A stretch of 64,000 nucleotides of DNA. It comes from Parabacteroides bouchesdurhonensis. Lineage in GTDB: Bacteria > Bacteroidota > Bacteroidia > Bacteroidales > Tannerellaceae. Below the pieces are notes generated by a model that ran no database searches, was not told the origin of the DNA, and saw nothing but the letters and a program-made list of their open reading frames with translations. Below are positions 43,962 through 52,888 of this stretch, piece after piece. A program made the position numbers and the translations under genes. The DNA lies in NCBI RefSeq assembly GCF_900186615.1, contig NZ_LT896588.1, positions 990,406-1,054,405 of the forward strand. The letters run 5' to 3'. The stretch's first letter is position 1. Each line of letters starts with the position of its first letter.

Positions 43962-45020
43962 TTATATTATACCATCCAAATCCAAATAAGCAAGCAGCAT
44001 ATCATCCTGAAGAGTCAAGAAAAGCCTGTTATCTTCTTCATCATAATAAAAATGGCTGATCGGATGTCCGGTCTCTAATGTCTGGATATAATTACCATCC
44101 AGATCAAAAACCATAAGTTTAGTTGGGTAATCAGCTGTTATTCCGTTAGCACCTTTTATTAATCTTCTTTTTCCAAGATAGGTAACTACAATCTTATCTT
44201 TACAAAATACGACATCTCTAAAATATACATCACTATTAGACGTCTTATTATCCCACTTTTCACCATATATATTACACTTGAAATCCCCATTAAGATACCC
44301 AATTGTTATTAAATCATGGTGCCAATAGCTCTCGACATACAAGCCATTTTTCACAGACGCAGCAGCACTGACACGCTTTCTTTCTATTTCCGGATGCTTC
44401 AAATATTTCACAGGTACTATTTCTCCCGTTTTCATATTCCATCTGGCAACAACGGGAGTATAATCAGCGTCACTTAATATTTTCCAAAACAGACCTATTG
44501 ATAGAGTATCATTTACATAATTATAAGTAACAGGAGACAACATTCCATCCAATTTTATTCTTTCCGTCGGAGCATAAAACGGATCGGCAAGGACACTATC
44601 CAAATAGAAACTGAATATTTCATGTTTCCCATGATCTGTTACATAAAATATACGATCCGCCTCATTAATACCAATACTTCCCATATTGGCAATCTCTTGT
44701 GGGCCTTCTCCTTTATCTCCGGTACTGGTTATATATTTAAATGTATGTTTGTCGAGTATATGTATCAGTTTATCCGGCGATTTATAATCGCTGACAATTA
44801 AACAATTACCTAAAATATAAGGATCAGCAAAATCGGAAACCGGCATTTCCTCCATTTCTATTTTAGTTACCTTATCCCGGACATTTATCACTTTATTACG
44901 GTTCTTTTGGTGCTTTTCCGTACCGGAACTTTGCGTACAACTCCAATTACAGATAAAAACGCCCAGTACTCCAAAAACAGAAATGGCAGTAAAAACCTTA
45001 TGTGCGAGTTTTCTTTTCAT
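43962..45020 (-). CDS. 6-bladed beta-propeller lipoprotein (BF3886-like)
   Basis: This 352-residue lipoprotein (NWSC, Cys28) has the same repeated blade pattern as the protein at 20050, including a TGDKGEGPQEIAN motif near residue 100. Role unknown; ligand binding near the outer membrane is the usual guess. It stands alone on the minus strand between PUL 1 and PUL 2, and its upstream region carries a dispersed repeat. Confidence 0.8.
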   Translation of the reverse strand: MKRKLAHKVFTAISVFGVLGVFICNWSCTQSSGTEKHQKNRNKVINVRDKVTKIEMEEMPVSDFADPYILGNCLIVSDYKSPDKLIHILDKHTFKYITSTGDKGEGPQEIANMGSIGINEADRIFYVTDHGKHEIFSFYLDSVLADPFYAPTERIKLDGMLSPVTYNYVNDTLSIGLFWKILSDADYTPVVARWNMKTGEIVPVKYLKHPEIERKRVSAAASVKNGLYVESYWHHDLITIGYLNGDFKCNIYGEKWDNKTSNSDVYFRDVVFCKDKIVVTYLGKRRLIKGANGITADYPTKLMVFDLDGNYIQTLETGHPISHFYYDEEDNRLFLTLQDDMLLAYLDLDGII

Positions 45021-45092
45021 AATACTATTAGTTTTAATACTCCAAAGAACTGAACTTTTTTCATTGCATCAAACTCTTATTGCCTGTTTTTT

Positions 45093-45159
45093 GAAAAAAT
45101 CATCCCGATGTTTTTTTAAAAACATCCCGATCATTTCAAAAAATCATCGAGATGATTTG
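45093..45159. repeat. Dispersed ATCATCGGGAT-type repeat, locus 2
   Basis: Cores ATCATCCCGATG, ACATCCCGATCAT and ATCATCGAGATGAT occur about 20-24 bases apart, alternating in orientation, in the gap between divergent genes. Sequence family as at 21541 and 58921. Confidence 0.75.
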
Positions 45160-45261
45160 GCTATTTCTAATTTTGAGCCTTAAATTATAAACAGTAATTT
45201 TCGATTACTTCATTTCCACAAATTCTATAATACACTTATGGGATTTTCACTTTATATCTTT

Positions 45262-45269
45262 TATCTTTG
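45262..45269 (+). promoter_or_regulatory. -7 box before the small ORF and GH31 gene
   Basis: TATCTTTG matches TAnnTTTG, 13 bases before the first codon of the small ORF at 45282. Confidence 0.55.
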
Positions 45270-45281
45270 CCTAAGTACTAA

Positions 45282-45380
45282 ATGATACTGATTATGAATA
45301 AGAAAATTATTTTTTCTTTATATTTTATACTCGGAGCGACATGGCCACCAGCTCCTGCACCAAAAGATTTCAGTAAATAA
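45282..45380 (+). CDS. Small ORF, 32 residues, hydrophobic with WPPAPAP tail
   Basis: In-frame ATGs at 45282 and 45294 begin a peptide with a hydrophobic core (KIIFSLYFILGATW) and a proline-rich end (WPPAPAPKDFSK), stopping 16 bases before the GH31 start. It follows a good -7 box. It could be a small membrane peptide, a leader peptide for GH31, or chance. No known family. Confidence 0.4.
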   Translation: MILIMNKKIIFSLYFILGATWPPAPAPKDFSK

Positions 45381-45396
45381 TCAAATAAATAAAGTT

Positions 45397-47544
45397 ATGC
45401 GTATTGTTAATCTTCTATTACTATTTTTATTCGTCAGTTGCAGTTTATTATCTGCTTCCGTAACAAAAAAGGAAATTGCTCCCGGTGTCTATGTTCTTTC
45501 TCTCGGGGAAAAAGAACAGTTCACTCCGTTTGAATTGTTCGCAGAACCGTTTGATAACGAAAAAATGGCACAAATAGATTGTAAAAAATTGCCATTTGCT
45601 CTGGAAGATATAATTATAAATAAGAATGAACGCGGATGTTCCATTGCTATTCCTCTTTCCGATAACGAACAATTATATGGCTTCGGTTTGCAAATCGGAA
45701 GTTTCAAGCAAAGAGGATTGAAAAAGCGTCCGCTGGTAAACGATTATCCATTAAACAATCTGGGATATACGCATGCCCCACAGCCGTTTTATGTATCAAC
45801 GGGCGGATACGGAATATTGATTAATACACCTCGATATACAACCTTTCATTGTGGAAGTAATCAACTGAAAGCAAAACAGAATGCTGCGGATATAAAACAG
45901 AAAGAAGGAACAACAAATGTAGAAGAATTATATAAATCGGAAGAACGGGGTAATTACGTATTTGTAGATATACCAAATGCAGAAGGTATAGAGGTTTTCG
46001 TTATAGAAGGAGCCGGAATCAAAGAAGTAATACAACGTTATAACCTTTTATCCGGCGGCGGTTGTCTGCCTCCGATGTGGGGATTAGGCTTGAAATATCG
46101 TGTAGAACGTGATTTTAATGAAAAACAAGTAAACGATATGGCGGATTACTTCCGGAAAAATCAAATTCCCTGCGATGTTTTCGGCTTAGAACCCGGTTGG
46201 CAAACAGCAACCTATTCCTGTTCTTATATATGGAATAAAGACCGCTTTCCTGAACCGGCAAAAATGATGTCCGCATTGAAAGAAAAAGGCCTGCGCATTA
46301 ATTTGTGGGAGCATGCTTATGTGCATCCAACTTCTCCTATTCATGCGGATATATACGACTATTCGGGAGATTTCCTGGTTTGGAACGGTCTGGTTCCTGA
46401 TTTTACTTTACCAGAAGCACGAAAAGTATTCGGAGATTATCATAGCCGGCTAATCGAACAAGGAGTTTCTGGATTCAAACTGGACGAATGTGATAATTCC
46501 AACATCGGTAGTGGAGAAGCGACATGGGGTTTTCCGGACATGTCTGTCTTTCCATCCGGATTGGACGGCGAACGCATGCATCAGTTATTCGGCTCTCTTT
46601 ATCTGAAAACGATGGACAAACTGTATAAAGAAAAGAATCAACGAGCTTATCAAGATTACCGTTCTTCGGGTTTATTTATGTCATCTGTTCCGGCGTCATT
46701 GTACAGTGACATATATGGCCATAAAGACTATATACAGATGATATGTAATTCCGCATTCGGAGGTTTGCTCTGGTCTCCGGAACTACGGGAATCCGCTTCT
46801 AAAGAAGAGCTATTCCATCGTCTGCAAACAGTGTTACTTTCTGCACAAGCTCTTGTAAATGCCTGGTATTTACAAAATCCGCCATGGTTGCAATATGACA
46901 AAGAAAAAAACAACAAAGGGGAATTTCTGGCCGATGCCAGGGAGATGGAACAAATCACCAAAACACTTGTAGACATGAGAATGGCTCTAATTCCCTATTT
47001 ATATTCCGCTTTCAACCGTTATCAGCAAGAGGGAATTCCACCATTCCGCCCTCTTGTGATGGACCTTCAAAATGATAAAAAAGTTGAAGACATTGACGAT
47101 CAGTATATGATAGGCGATTGTTTGATGGCTGCACCGCTTTACACCGAAGGAAACGCGCGACAGGTTTATTTTCCGGCCGGAACAACCTGGTATAATTTTT
47201 ACACCAACGAAGTATATGAAGGAGGACGAGAATACACCATAGAAAACAAACTATCCGAATTGCCTTTATATGTAAAGTCCGGTTCAATACTTCCTTTGGC
47301 CGAGCCTGTCCAATACATCACACCTGAAACGGTTTTTCATATAACTTGTAACGTGTATGGCAAAAATCCGGCACCATTCACTCTTTTCGAAGATGACGGA
47401 GAAACATATAACTATCAAAACGGAGAATTCAACCGTTTAATTTTAAAAGTTGAAAAAAAGGGCAAAGGAAAAGCAGACCGAAAAGGTAATTTTAAAGGAA
47501 AACGTTTTTCCATTGATAAATGGACTTTTTTATCTACCGATTAA
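45397..47544 (+). CDS. GH31 family glycosidase (alpha-glucosidase/xylosidase type)
   Basis: This 715-residue exported protein (signal peptide near 1-21) has an N-terminal beta domain and a GH31 barrel. The expected nucleophile is Asp363 in GFKLDECDNS, and an early PPMWGLGLKYR segment marks the barrel start; the motif deviates from the common KTDFGE type, placing it in a divergent GH31 subfamily. It likely removes alpha-linked glucose, xylose or galactose. It is the first enzyme gene of PUL 2 and ends at a terminator before the sigma gene. Confidence 0.87.
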   Translation: MRIVNLLLLFLFVSCSLLSASVTKKEIAPGVYVLSLGEKEQFTPFELFAEPFDNEKMAQIDCKKLPFALEDIIINKNERGCSIAIPLSDNEQLYGFGLQIGSFKQRGLKKRPLVNDYPLNNLGYTHAPQPFYVSTGGYGILINTPRYTTFHCGSNQLKAKQNAADIKQKEGTTNVEELYKSEERGNYVFVDIPNAEGIEVFVIEGAGIKEVIQRYNLLSGGGCLPPMWGLGLKYRVERDFNEKQVNDMADYFRKNQIPCDVFGLEPGWQTATYSCSYIWNKDRFPEPAKMMSALKEKGLRINLWEHAYVHPTSPIHADIYDYSGDFLVWNGLVPDFTLPEARKVFGDYHSRLIEQGVSGFKLDECDNSNIGSGEATWGFPDMSVFPSGLDGERMHQLFGSLYLKTMDKLYKEKNQRAYQDYRSSGLFMSSVPASLYSDIYGHKDYIQMICNSAFGGLLWSPELRESASKEELFHRLQTVLLSAQALVNAWYLQNPPWLQYDKEKNNKGEFLADAREMEQITKTLVDMRMALIPYLYSAFNRYQQEGIPPFRPLVMDLQNDKKVEDIDDQYMIGDCLMAAPLYTEGNARQVYFPAGTTWYNFYTNEVYEGGREYTIENKLSELPLYVKSGSILPLAEPVQYITPETVFHITCNVYGKNPAPFTLFEDDGETYNYQNGEFNRLILKVEKKGKGKADRKGNFKGKRFSIDKWTFLSTD

Positions 47545-47564
47545 AACGAATAATCTTTCATTGG

Positions 47565-47609
47565 CAAAAAACATCTCTGTGTTTTAGCAGAATACAGAAA
47601 TGTTTTTTG
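47565..47609 (+). terminator. Terminator after the GH31 gene
   Basis: CAAAAAACAT (47565-47574) pairs with ATGTTTTTTG (47600-47609); an inner TCTGT/ACAGA pairing extends the stem. The T-run is within the 3' arm. Confidence 0.75.
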
Positions 47610-47641
47610 TCAGTTTTAGTGATAATTTAACCTATTTATTA

Positions 47642-47649
47642 TATCTTTG
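47642..47649 (+). promoter_or_regulatory. -7 box of the PUL 2 sigma gene, possibly leaderless
   Basis: TATCTTTG ends only five bases before the sigma gene ATG (47655), so transcription would begin at or very near the start codon. Confidence 0.5.
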
Positions 47650-47654
47650 CTCTT

Positions 47655-48251
47655 ATGGGAGATATAGATAATATAGGTAAAGACCAAGCGCAAATACTTG
47701 CGCTTAAAGCAGGTGCACCTGCTTCTTTTAAATACCTGTATGAACAATGGAGTGGCAAACTCTATAATTTCGTCATGCGTATTTCCCATGGTGATAGTTA
47801 TATAGCAGAAGAGCTAGTACAATCTGTTTTCATTAAAATATGGGAGAAACGGGAAGAACTGGATGCAAACAAATCGTTTGGAGCATATCTCTGCACCATA
47901 GCAAAAAATCAACTGGCAAATATATACCAGCATCGTATGTCCGAATTTCTCTACCAGAATGAATTAGAAAAAACATCAACAATTGACAACACTACGGAAA
48001 AAGAAGTTGAATACCATCTATTAGATGAATATATCCAATCTTTAATAGAACAATTACCTACCGCACGCCGGGAAATATTTATATTAAGCCGTCTCCAACT
48101 TCTATCAAACAAAGAAATTGCAACAAAATTAAACCTTTCGGAAAACACAATAGAATCCCAATTAACCAAAGCAACTACTTTCATTCGTAACAAAGTTATG
48201 CAACATTACGAATTATGTATATCCATACTTATCGGACTATACATCCGGTAG
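47655..48251 (+). CDS. ECF-type RNA polymerase sigma factor (PUL 2)
   Basis: This 198-residue protein has sigma region 2 (about 20-90; AEELVQSVFIKIWEKREEL) and region 4 (about 130-180; LPTARREIFILSRLQLLSNKEI, then LNLSENTIESQLTKATTFIRN), and a hydrophobic C-terminal tail. It pairs with the FecR gene 138 bases downstream and then susCD. A -7 box ends five bases before its ATG, so its mRNA may be leaderless. Confidence 0.93.
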   Translation: MGDIDNIGKDQAQILALKAGAPASFKYLYEQWSGKLYNFVMRISHGDSYIAEELVQSVFIKIWEKREELDANKSFGAYLCTIAKNQLANIYQHRMSEFLYQNELEKTSTIDNTTEKEVEYHLLDEYIQSLIEQLPTARREIFILSRLQLLSNKEIATKLNLSENTIESQLTKATTFIRNKVMQHYELCISILIGLYIR

Positions 48252-48333
48252 AAATTTAAATTCCTTCCGAATGGAACTTTTTCAGCACCTGAATCGAAAC
48301 ACATCCTAATATATTAATAAGAGTTAAAATAAG

Positions 48334-48365
48334 AGACGGGGATAACGGAAATAATTCGCCCGTCT
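48334..48365 (+). other. Hairpin before the PUL 2 anti-sigma gene
   Basis: AGACGGG (48334-48340) pairs with CCCGTCT (48359-48365) around an 18-base loop, 25 bases before the FecR ATG. It could act as an attenuator or as a block to the ribosome. Confidence 0.5.
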
Positions 48366-48389
48366 GTATACATTAATAGAAACAGGAAA

Positions 48390-49403
48390 ATGGAAAGAAA
48401 CTATTACATACAATTATTCGATAAGTTCCTACAAAAGCAGGCAACATCCGAAGAAGTCCGGGAACTTATCCTATGGTTACAAAACGATTCTGAGTTTAGC
48501 GCTTGGGCCGATGAAGAATGGAATATAGTTTCATCCGAAATGAATCAGGAACTCCAACAACAGCTTTTTGAAAAAATCAAAGCTAAAATAGAGCCACAAA
48601 AGAAAGCTGTACAAATAAAAAAACACAAACTATACGTATGGGCAATGCGCATTGCTGCTACATTATTACTTATGTTGGCAACAGGATTGAGTATTTATTT
48701 CCATACAGTTCAAAAGATGACAATGCCAGACATGATAGTCGCTGTAGAAAAAGGACAAAAAGCCAATGTAACTCTTCCCGACGGTTCCAAAGTATGGGTA
48801 AACTCCGATTCAAAGCTAACTTATGGAAGTCGTTTCAATTCGGCAGAAAGAGTTTTGCGTCTGGAAGGAGAAGCCTACTTTGAAGTTACTCCGGACAAAG
48901 AGCGTCCTTTTATCGTAGAAACAAATAATATCTCAGTACGTGCTTTAGGAACAAGTTTCGACGTAAAAAATTATGCCGACGAAGATCATATATCTACCGT
49001 ATTAATGACGGGAAAAGTAGAAGTCAAATCGGATAAAGATTGCATTATCTTAGAGCCGAATGAAAAGGTTACTTTTAACAAAGCAACGGGGCATATGCGA
49101 AAGAGTTCTGTTGAAAATGCAGTAGGCTATGCAAATTGGAAGTTTAATATATTATCATTTAATGCTGAAACATTTGAGAACATAGCGCATACATTGGAGC
49201 GGTATTATAATACACAAATTGCATTTGAATCGGAACCTTTGAAAAAATATCGTTTTACCGGTTCTATTGGAAATACAAGTTTGGAAAGTGTATTACAAAT
49301 CTTGTCATTAACTTCTCCGCTTTCATATGAAGTAAAAGACAGTCTTATTATATTACGCGAAAACATAACACAAAAAAAATATTACGAAAACGCATTGAAA
49401 TAG
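48390..49403 (+). CDS. FecR-type anti-sigma factor (PUL 2)
   Basis: This 337-residue protein has an N-terminal cytoplasmic anti-sigma part, one membrane helix (about 84-106, MRIAATLLLMLATGLSIYF) and a periplasmic FecR domain (LEGEAYFEVTPDKERPF, ALGTSFDVKN), ending in an STN-like segment (ENIAHTLERYYNTQIAFE). It should gate the PUL 2 sigma factor in response to the SusC STN domain encoded downstream. Confidence 0.93.
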   Translation: MERNYYIQLFDKFLQKQATSEEVRELILWLQNDSEFSAWADEEWNIVSSEMNQELQQQLFEKIKAKIEPQKKAVQIKKHKLYVWAMRIAATLLLMLATGLSIYFHTVQKMTMPDMIVAVEKGQKANVTLPDGSKVWVNSDSKLTYGSRFNSAERVLRLEGEAYFEVTPDKERPFIVETNNISVRALGTSFDVKNYADEDHISTVLMTGKVEVKSDKDCIILEPNEKVTFNKATGHMRKSSVENAVGYANWKFNILSFNAETFENIAHTLERYYNTQIAFESEPLKKYRFTGSIGNTSLESVLQILSLTSPLSYEVKDSLIILRENITQKKYYENALK

Positions 49404-49472
49404 GCCAAATATTAATTGTTTAACCTTAAATAATTGTTTATGATAAACGTCTAAAATTCCCACAAAAAATGT

Positions 49473-49499
49473 ATGGGACAGTGCCAAGCACCATCCCAT
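49473..49499 (+). other. Nested hairpin in the PUL 2 susC leader
   Basis: ATGGGA-CA-GTGC-CAA-GCAC-CA-TCCCAT: an outer six-base stem and inner four-base stem with a symmetric internal CA/CA bulge. No T-tract follows, so a regulatory RNA structure is more likely than a terminator. Confidence 0.6.
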
Positions 49500-49576
49500 C
49501 CACAAATTCTCAATCTGCACATAGGTATCTCGCAAATAACATGTGCAATAATAAGAACCATTAAGTCTACAAAATT

Positions 49577-52500
49577 ATGAATTTTAAGTTTGCTAGGACT
49601 ATACAAGTCCTTAAAAAAAGGCAATTTAAGTCAATCAAATTAGCCTTATTTATTTTATTAGTATCTCCATCCCTGTTCGCACAGGTTACGGTAAGTGTGC
49701 AAAACCAGTCTATAAGACAGACTATCAAGACGATAGAAAGCACTACCGATTATCAATTCTTTTACAATGATGCTTTATCCAGTTTGGATAATAAAGTTTC
49801 TTTATCCGTAACAAACGAGCCAATCGAAGCTGTTTTGGATAAACTTTTTGCCAATACGGATATCACTTACAAAAAGGATAATAACAATCTGATTGTTCTT
49901 ACCTTGAAAGCGACATCAAACCAACAAAAAGGAACGGAACGCAAAGTTAAAGGAAGTGTAGTAGATGCTTCCGGTATTCCGGTTATCGGCGCTAACATCG
50001 TGGTTGCCGGTACAACAAACGGTACGATTACCGATATAGATGGTAATTTCTCTCTGGAAGTTCCGGAAAACGCAGCTCTACATGTTTCCTACATCGGTTA
50101 TCTGGATCAGGATATAAAAGTTGGAAACAACTCTGTTCTGAACATTACTCTAAAAGAAGACACTCAGAAATTGGATGAAGTAGTCGTAGTAGGTTACGGA
50201 CAACAGAAAAAAGTAAGTATGACAAGTTCGGTAGGCGTAATTAAAAGTGACGCTATCAATTTGAATGCTAAAAGTACGGTCACCTCTTTACAAGGTTTGG
50301 CTCCCGGTCTTACCATTGTAGACTACGGTGGAGCTCCCGGACGTAATACAACGACAATGCGCGTACGTGGTGTTACTTCTTTAAATGATGACAGCAACGA
50401 TGCTTTGATACTTGTAGATGGTATCGAACAACGTCTGGAAGACCTGAACCCGGCAGACATCGAAAACATTTCTATCTTAAAAGACGCTTCTGCCACTTCC
50501 ATCTACGGTTCACGTGCTGCCAACGGTGTAATCCTGGTAACAACCAAACGTGGTAAAAGCGGGAAAGTACAAATAAACTACAATTACTACTACGGTTTCC
50601 AGAAGGCCATGAACAATCCAAAACACATGGAATCCGAAGCATACATGAGACAACAAATCGTAGCTTACCAGAACGCAGGCAAAACAGGCGATCAGATTCC
50701 TTACAATGAAGAATATATACAGGAATGGAAAAATGCCACAGATCGTGAAAAATATCCGTATGCAAACGTATGGCAGGATGTTCTATTTGAAACAGCCCCA
50801 CAACAGAACCACTCTTTCTCTGTAAGTGGAGGTAGTGAAAAATTCAAGGGATTGATGTCTGTCCGTTATTATAAACAAGACGGTATCATCCCGAACTTTG
50901 AATCCAACACAAAAGATTTCCGCGTAAATACAGACTTTAATCCGCTACAAGGACTTACCTTGTCATTGGATGCAGATTATAGATCAACATATTCACTGCA
51001 ACCTTCGGAAGCTGGCGAAGTATTCCGTACCATATATCATGCTTCACAATTTACCACTCCTGTATATAGTGACGGCAGCTACGGATTGAGTAAGCAAGGA
51101 AACAACCCATTGATGTATGCCACAATGTCCGGTGATGATAAAAAATGGAAAGATTTATTTGTCGGCAACCTGAAAGCATCCTATACATTCAAGGACTTTA
51201 CCGCCAATTTCCAATATGCACTCCGCTATGCCAACAATAAGGATAAAATATTTAAGAATGCCTATACTTTGATAGACAAAGAATATCCTAGCCGTCAAAA
51301 GAAAGTAGACCGTAATAATTTGCTTGAAAAACGGGAAGATATCAGAGAAAGTACATTAAATGCAACATTGAATTACGCTAAAACATTTGGCAAACATTCT
51401 GTTAGCGGTATGGCAGGTTATTCTTTGATCCAAAATAAAACATCTTATCTGGAGGCTGAACGTTCAGACTTCTATAACAATGATGTACCATCCATGAATA
51501 TGGGAGGAGAAAGCAGCATGAAGAACAAAGGTTACGACAATGAATTCGGATTACAGTCTTATTTCATGCGTGGTAATTATAACTTTGATGATAAATATCT
51601 ATTGGAAGCTAATATCCGTTATGATGGTTCTTCACGTTTTACAGGAGATAACCAATACAGTTTCTTCCCTTCTTTTTCTGCAGGATGGAGATTATCTAAC
51701 GAAAGTTTCTGGGACGGTTTGAGAGATCTTTTCTCTAATGTAAAAATACGTGGTTCTTGGGGTAAGACCGGAAACCAGACTTGTGGTTTGTACAGTTTCT
51801 ATGATTCATATTCTTCCAAATCTTACACATTCGGAGGTAATATTGTTAATGGTTACGCACAAACAACTTTTGCGAACAAAGATCTTAAATGGGAAACGAC
51901 TACCCAAACAGATATAGGTTTGGATTTAGGATTCCTTAATAACCAGTTGACCGTTGAAGCTGAATACTATTACAAACGGACAGACGGTATTTTGATGGAA
52001 TTGACTATCCCTGCCACAGTAGGTTTGGATGCGCCTTTCCAGAATGCAGGTGTCGTAGATAATAAGGGATTTGAAATTTCAGTCGGTTACCACGGAGGGA
52101 ACAAATTCCAATACAATTTGAATTTCAATATCTCCAACAACTGGAACAAAGTAGTAAGCATGGCAGGTTCAAGCCCAATCATTACAGGTTCTAATTCAGA
52201 AACATTCCGTATTAAAGGAGAAGGTTATCCTGTAAATGCCATATGGGGATACAAGACAGACGGACTGTACCAGTCATGGGATGAAATCAAGGCCGGTCCG
52301 GTTCTGGATGCTAATACAAAGCCAGGTGACGTAAAATATGTAGATACCGACCAGAATAAAACGATTGATGCAGACGACCGTGTCTATCTGGGTACAGAAT
52401 TGCCTCGCTTCCCATTTGCTTTCAGCGGTAGCTTTAAATATAATAATTTCGACCTTTCTATTTTATTACAGGGGGTTATGCATGCAGAGACACGTGTATC

Positions 52501-52876
52501 AGGAGCATTTGCAGAGTTTGGTAATTATGAAGGATTTGTATTAGATACTTTCAAGGATTACTGGACGGAAGAAAACACAGGGGCAAAATGGCCGCGCCCT
52601 CAGAAGCAATGTGACTACAACTCTAACTGTTCGGATTTCTGGGTTAAGAATTGCGGATACCTGAGATTGAAGAATCTGGAGATTGGTTATACAATTCCGC
52701 AGGCTATTACACAAAAATATTACATAGATCGTCTACGTTTCTATGTTTCCGGAACAAATTTATTGACATTCTCTCCTATTCGTGAATTCGGATTAGACCC
52801 GGAATTTGTTAGCGGTCGTGGAAACTATTATCCGCAAACCGCAGTATATACTTTGGGCGTAAATGTTTCATTTTAA
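49577..52876 (+). CDS. susC: SusC/RagA TonB-dependent transporter with STN domain (PUL 2)
   Basis: This 1099-residue protein has a signal peptide ending near SLFAQ, an STN domain (VTVSVQNQSIRQTIKTIEST), a carboxypeptidase-regulatory domain (GSVVDASGIPVIGANIVVAG), a TonB plug (MTSSVGVIKSDAI, MRVRGVTSLNDD, ILKDASATSIYGSRAANG) and a barrel ending in a terminal phenylalanine (NVSF). It imports the PUL 2 glycan with the SusD protein encoded 12 bases downstream and signals through FecR. Confidence 0.95.
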   Translation: MNFKFARTIQVLKKRQFKSIKLALFILLVSPSLFAQVTVSVQNQSIRQTIKTIESTTDYQFFYNDALSSLDNKVSLSVTNEPIEAVLDKLFANTDITYKKDNNNLIVLTLKATSNQQKGTERKVKGSVVDASGIPVIGANIVVAGTTNGTITDIDGNFSLEVPENAALHVSYIGYLDQDIKVGNNSVLNITLKEDTQKLDEVVVVGYGQQKKVSMTSSVGVIKSDAINLNAKSTVTSLQGLAPGLTIVDYGGAPGRNTTTMRVRGVTSLNDDSNDALILVDGIEQRLEDLNPADIENISILKDASATSIYGSRAANGVILVTTKRGKSGKVQINYNYYYGFQKAMNNPKHMESEAYMRQQIVAYQNAGKTGDQIPYNEEYIQEWKNATDREKYPYANVWQDVLFETAPQQNHSFSVSGGSEKFKGLMSVRYYKQDGIIPNFESNTKDFRVNTDFNPLQGLTLSLDADYRSTYSLQPSEAGEVFRTIYHASQFTTPVYSDGSYGLSKQGNNPLMYATMSGDDKKWKDLFVGNLKASYTFKDFTANFQYALRYANNKDKIFKNAYTLIDKEYPSRQKKVDRNNLLEKREDIRESTLNATLNYAKTFGKHSVSGMAGYSLIQNKTSYLEAERSDFYNNDVPSMNMGGESSMKNKGYDNEFGLQSYFMRGNYNFDDKYLLEANIRYDGSSRFTGDNQYSFFPSFSAGWRLSNESFWDGLRDLFSNVKIRGSWGKTGNQTCGLYSFYDSYSSKSYTFGGNIVNGYAQTTFANKDLKWETTTQTDIGLDLGFLNNQLTVEAEYYYKRTDGILMELTIPATVGLDAPFQNAGVVDNKGFEISVGYHGGNKFQYNLNFNISNNWNKVVSMAGSSPIITGSNSETFRIKGEGYPVNAIWGYKTDGLYQSWDEIKAGPVLDANTKPGDVKYVDTDQNKTIDADDRVYLGTELPRFPFAFSGSFKYNNFDLSILLQGVMHAETRVSGAFAEFGNYEGFVLDTFKDYWTEENTGAKWPRPQKQCDYNSNCSDFWVKNCGYLRLKNLEIGYTIPQAITQKYYIDRLRFYVSGTNLLTFSPIREFGLDPEFVSGRGNYYPQTAVYTLGVNVSF

Positions 52877-52888
52877 TAATTAACTGAT

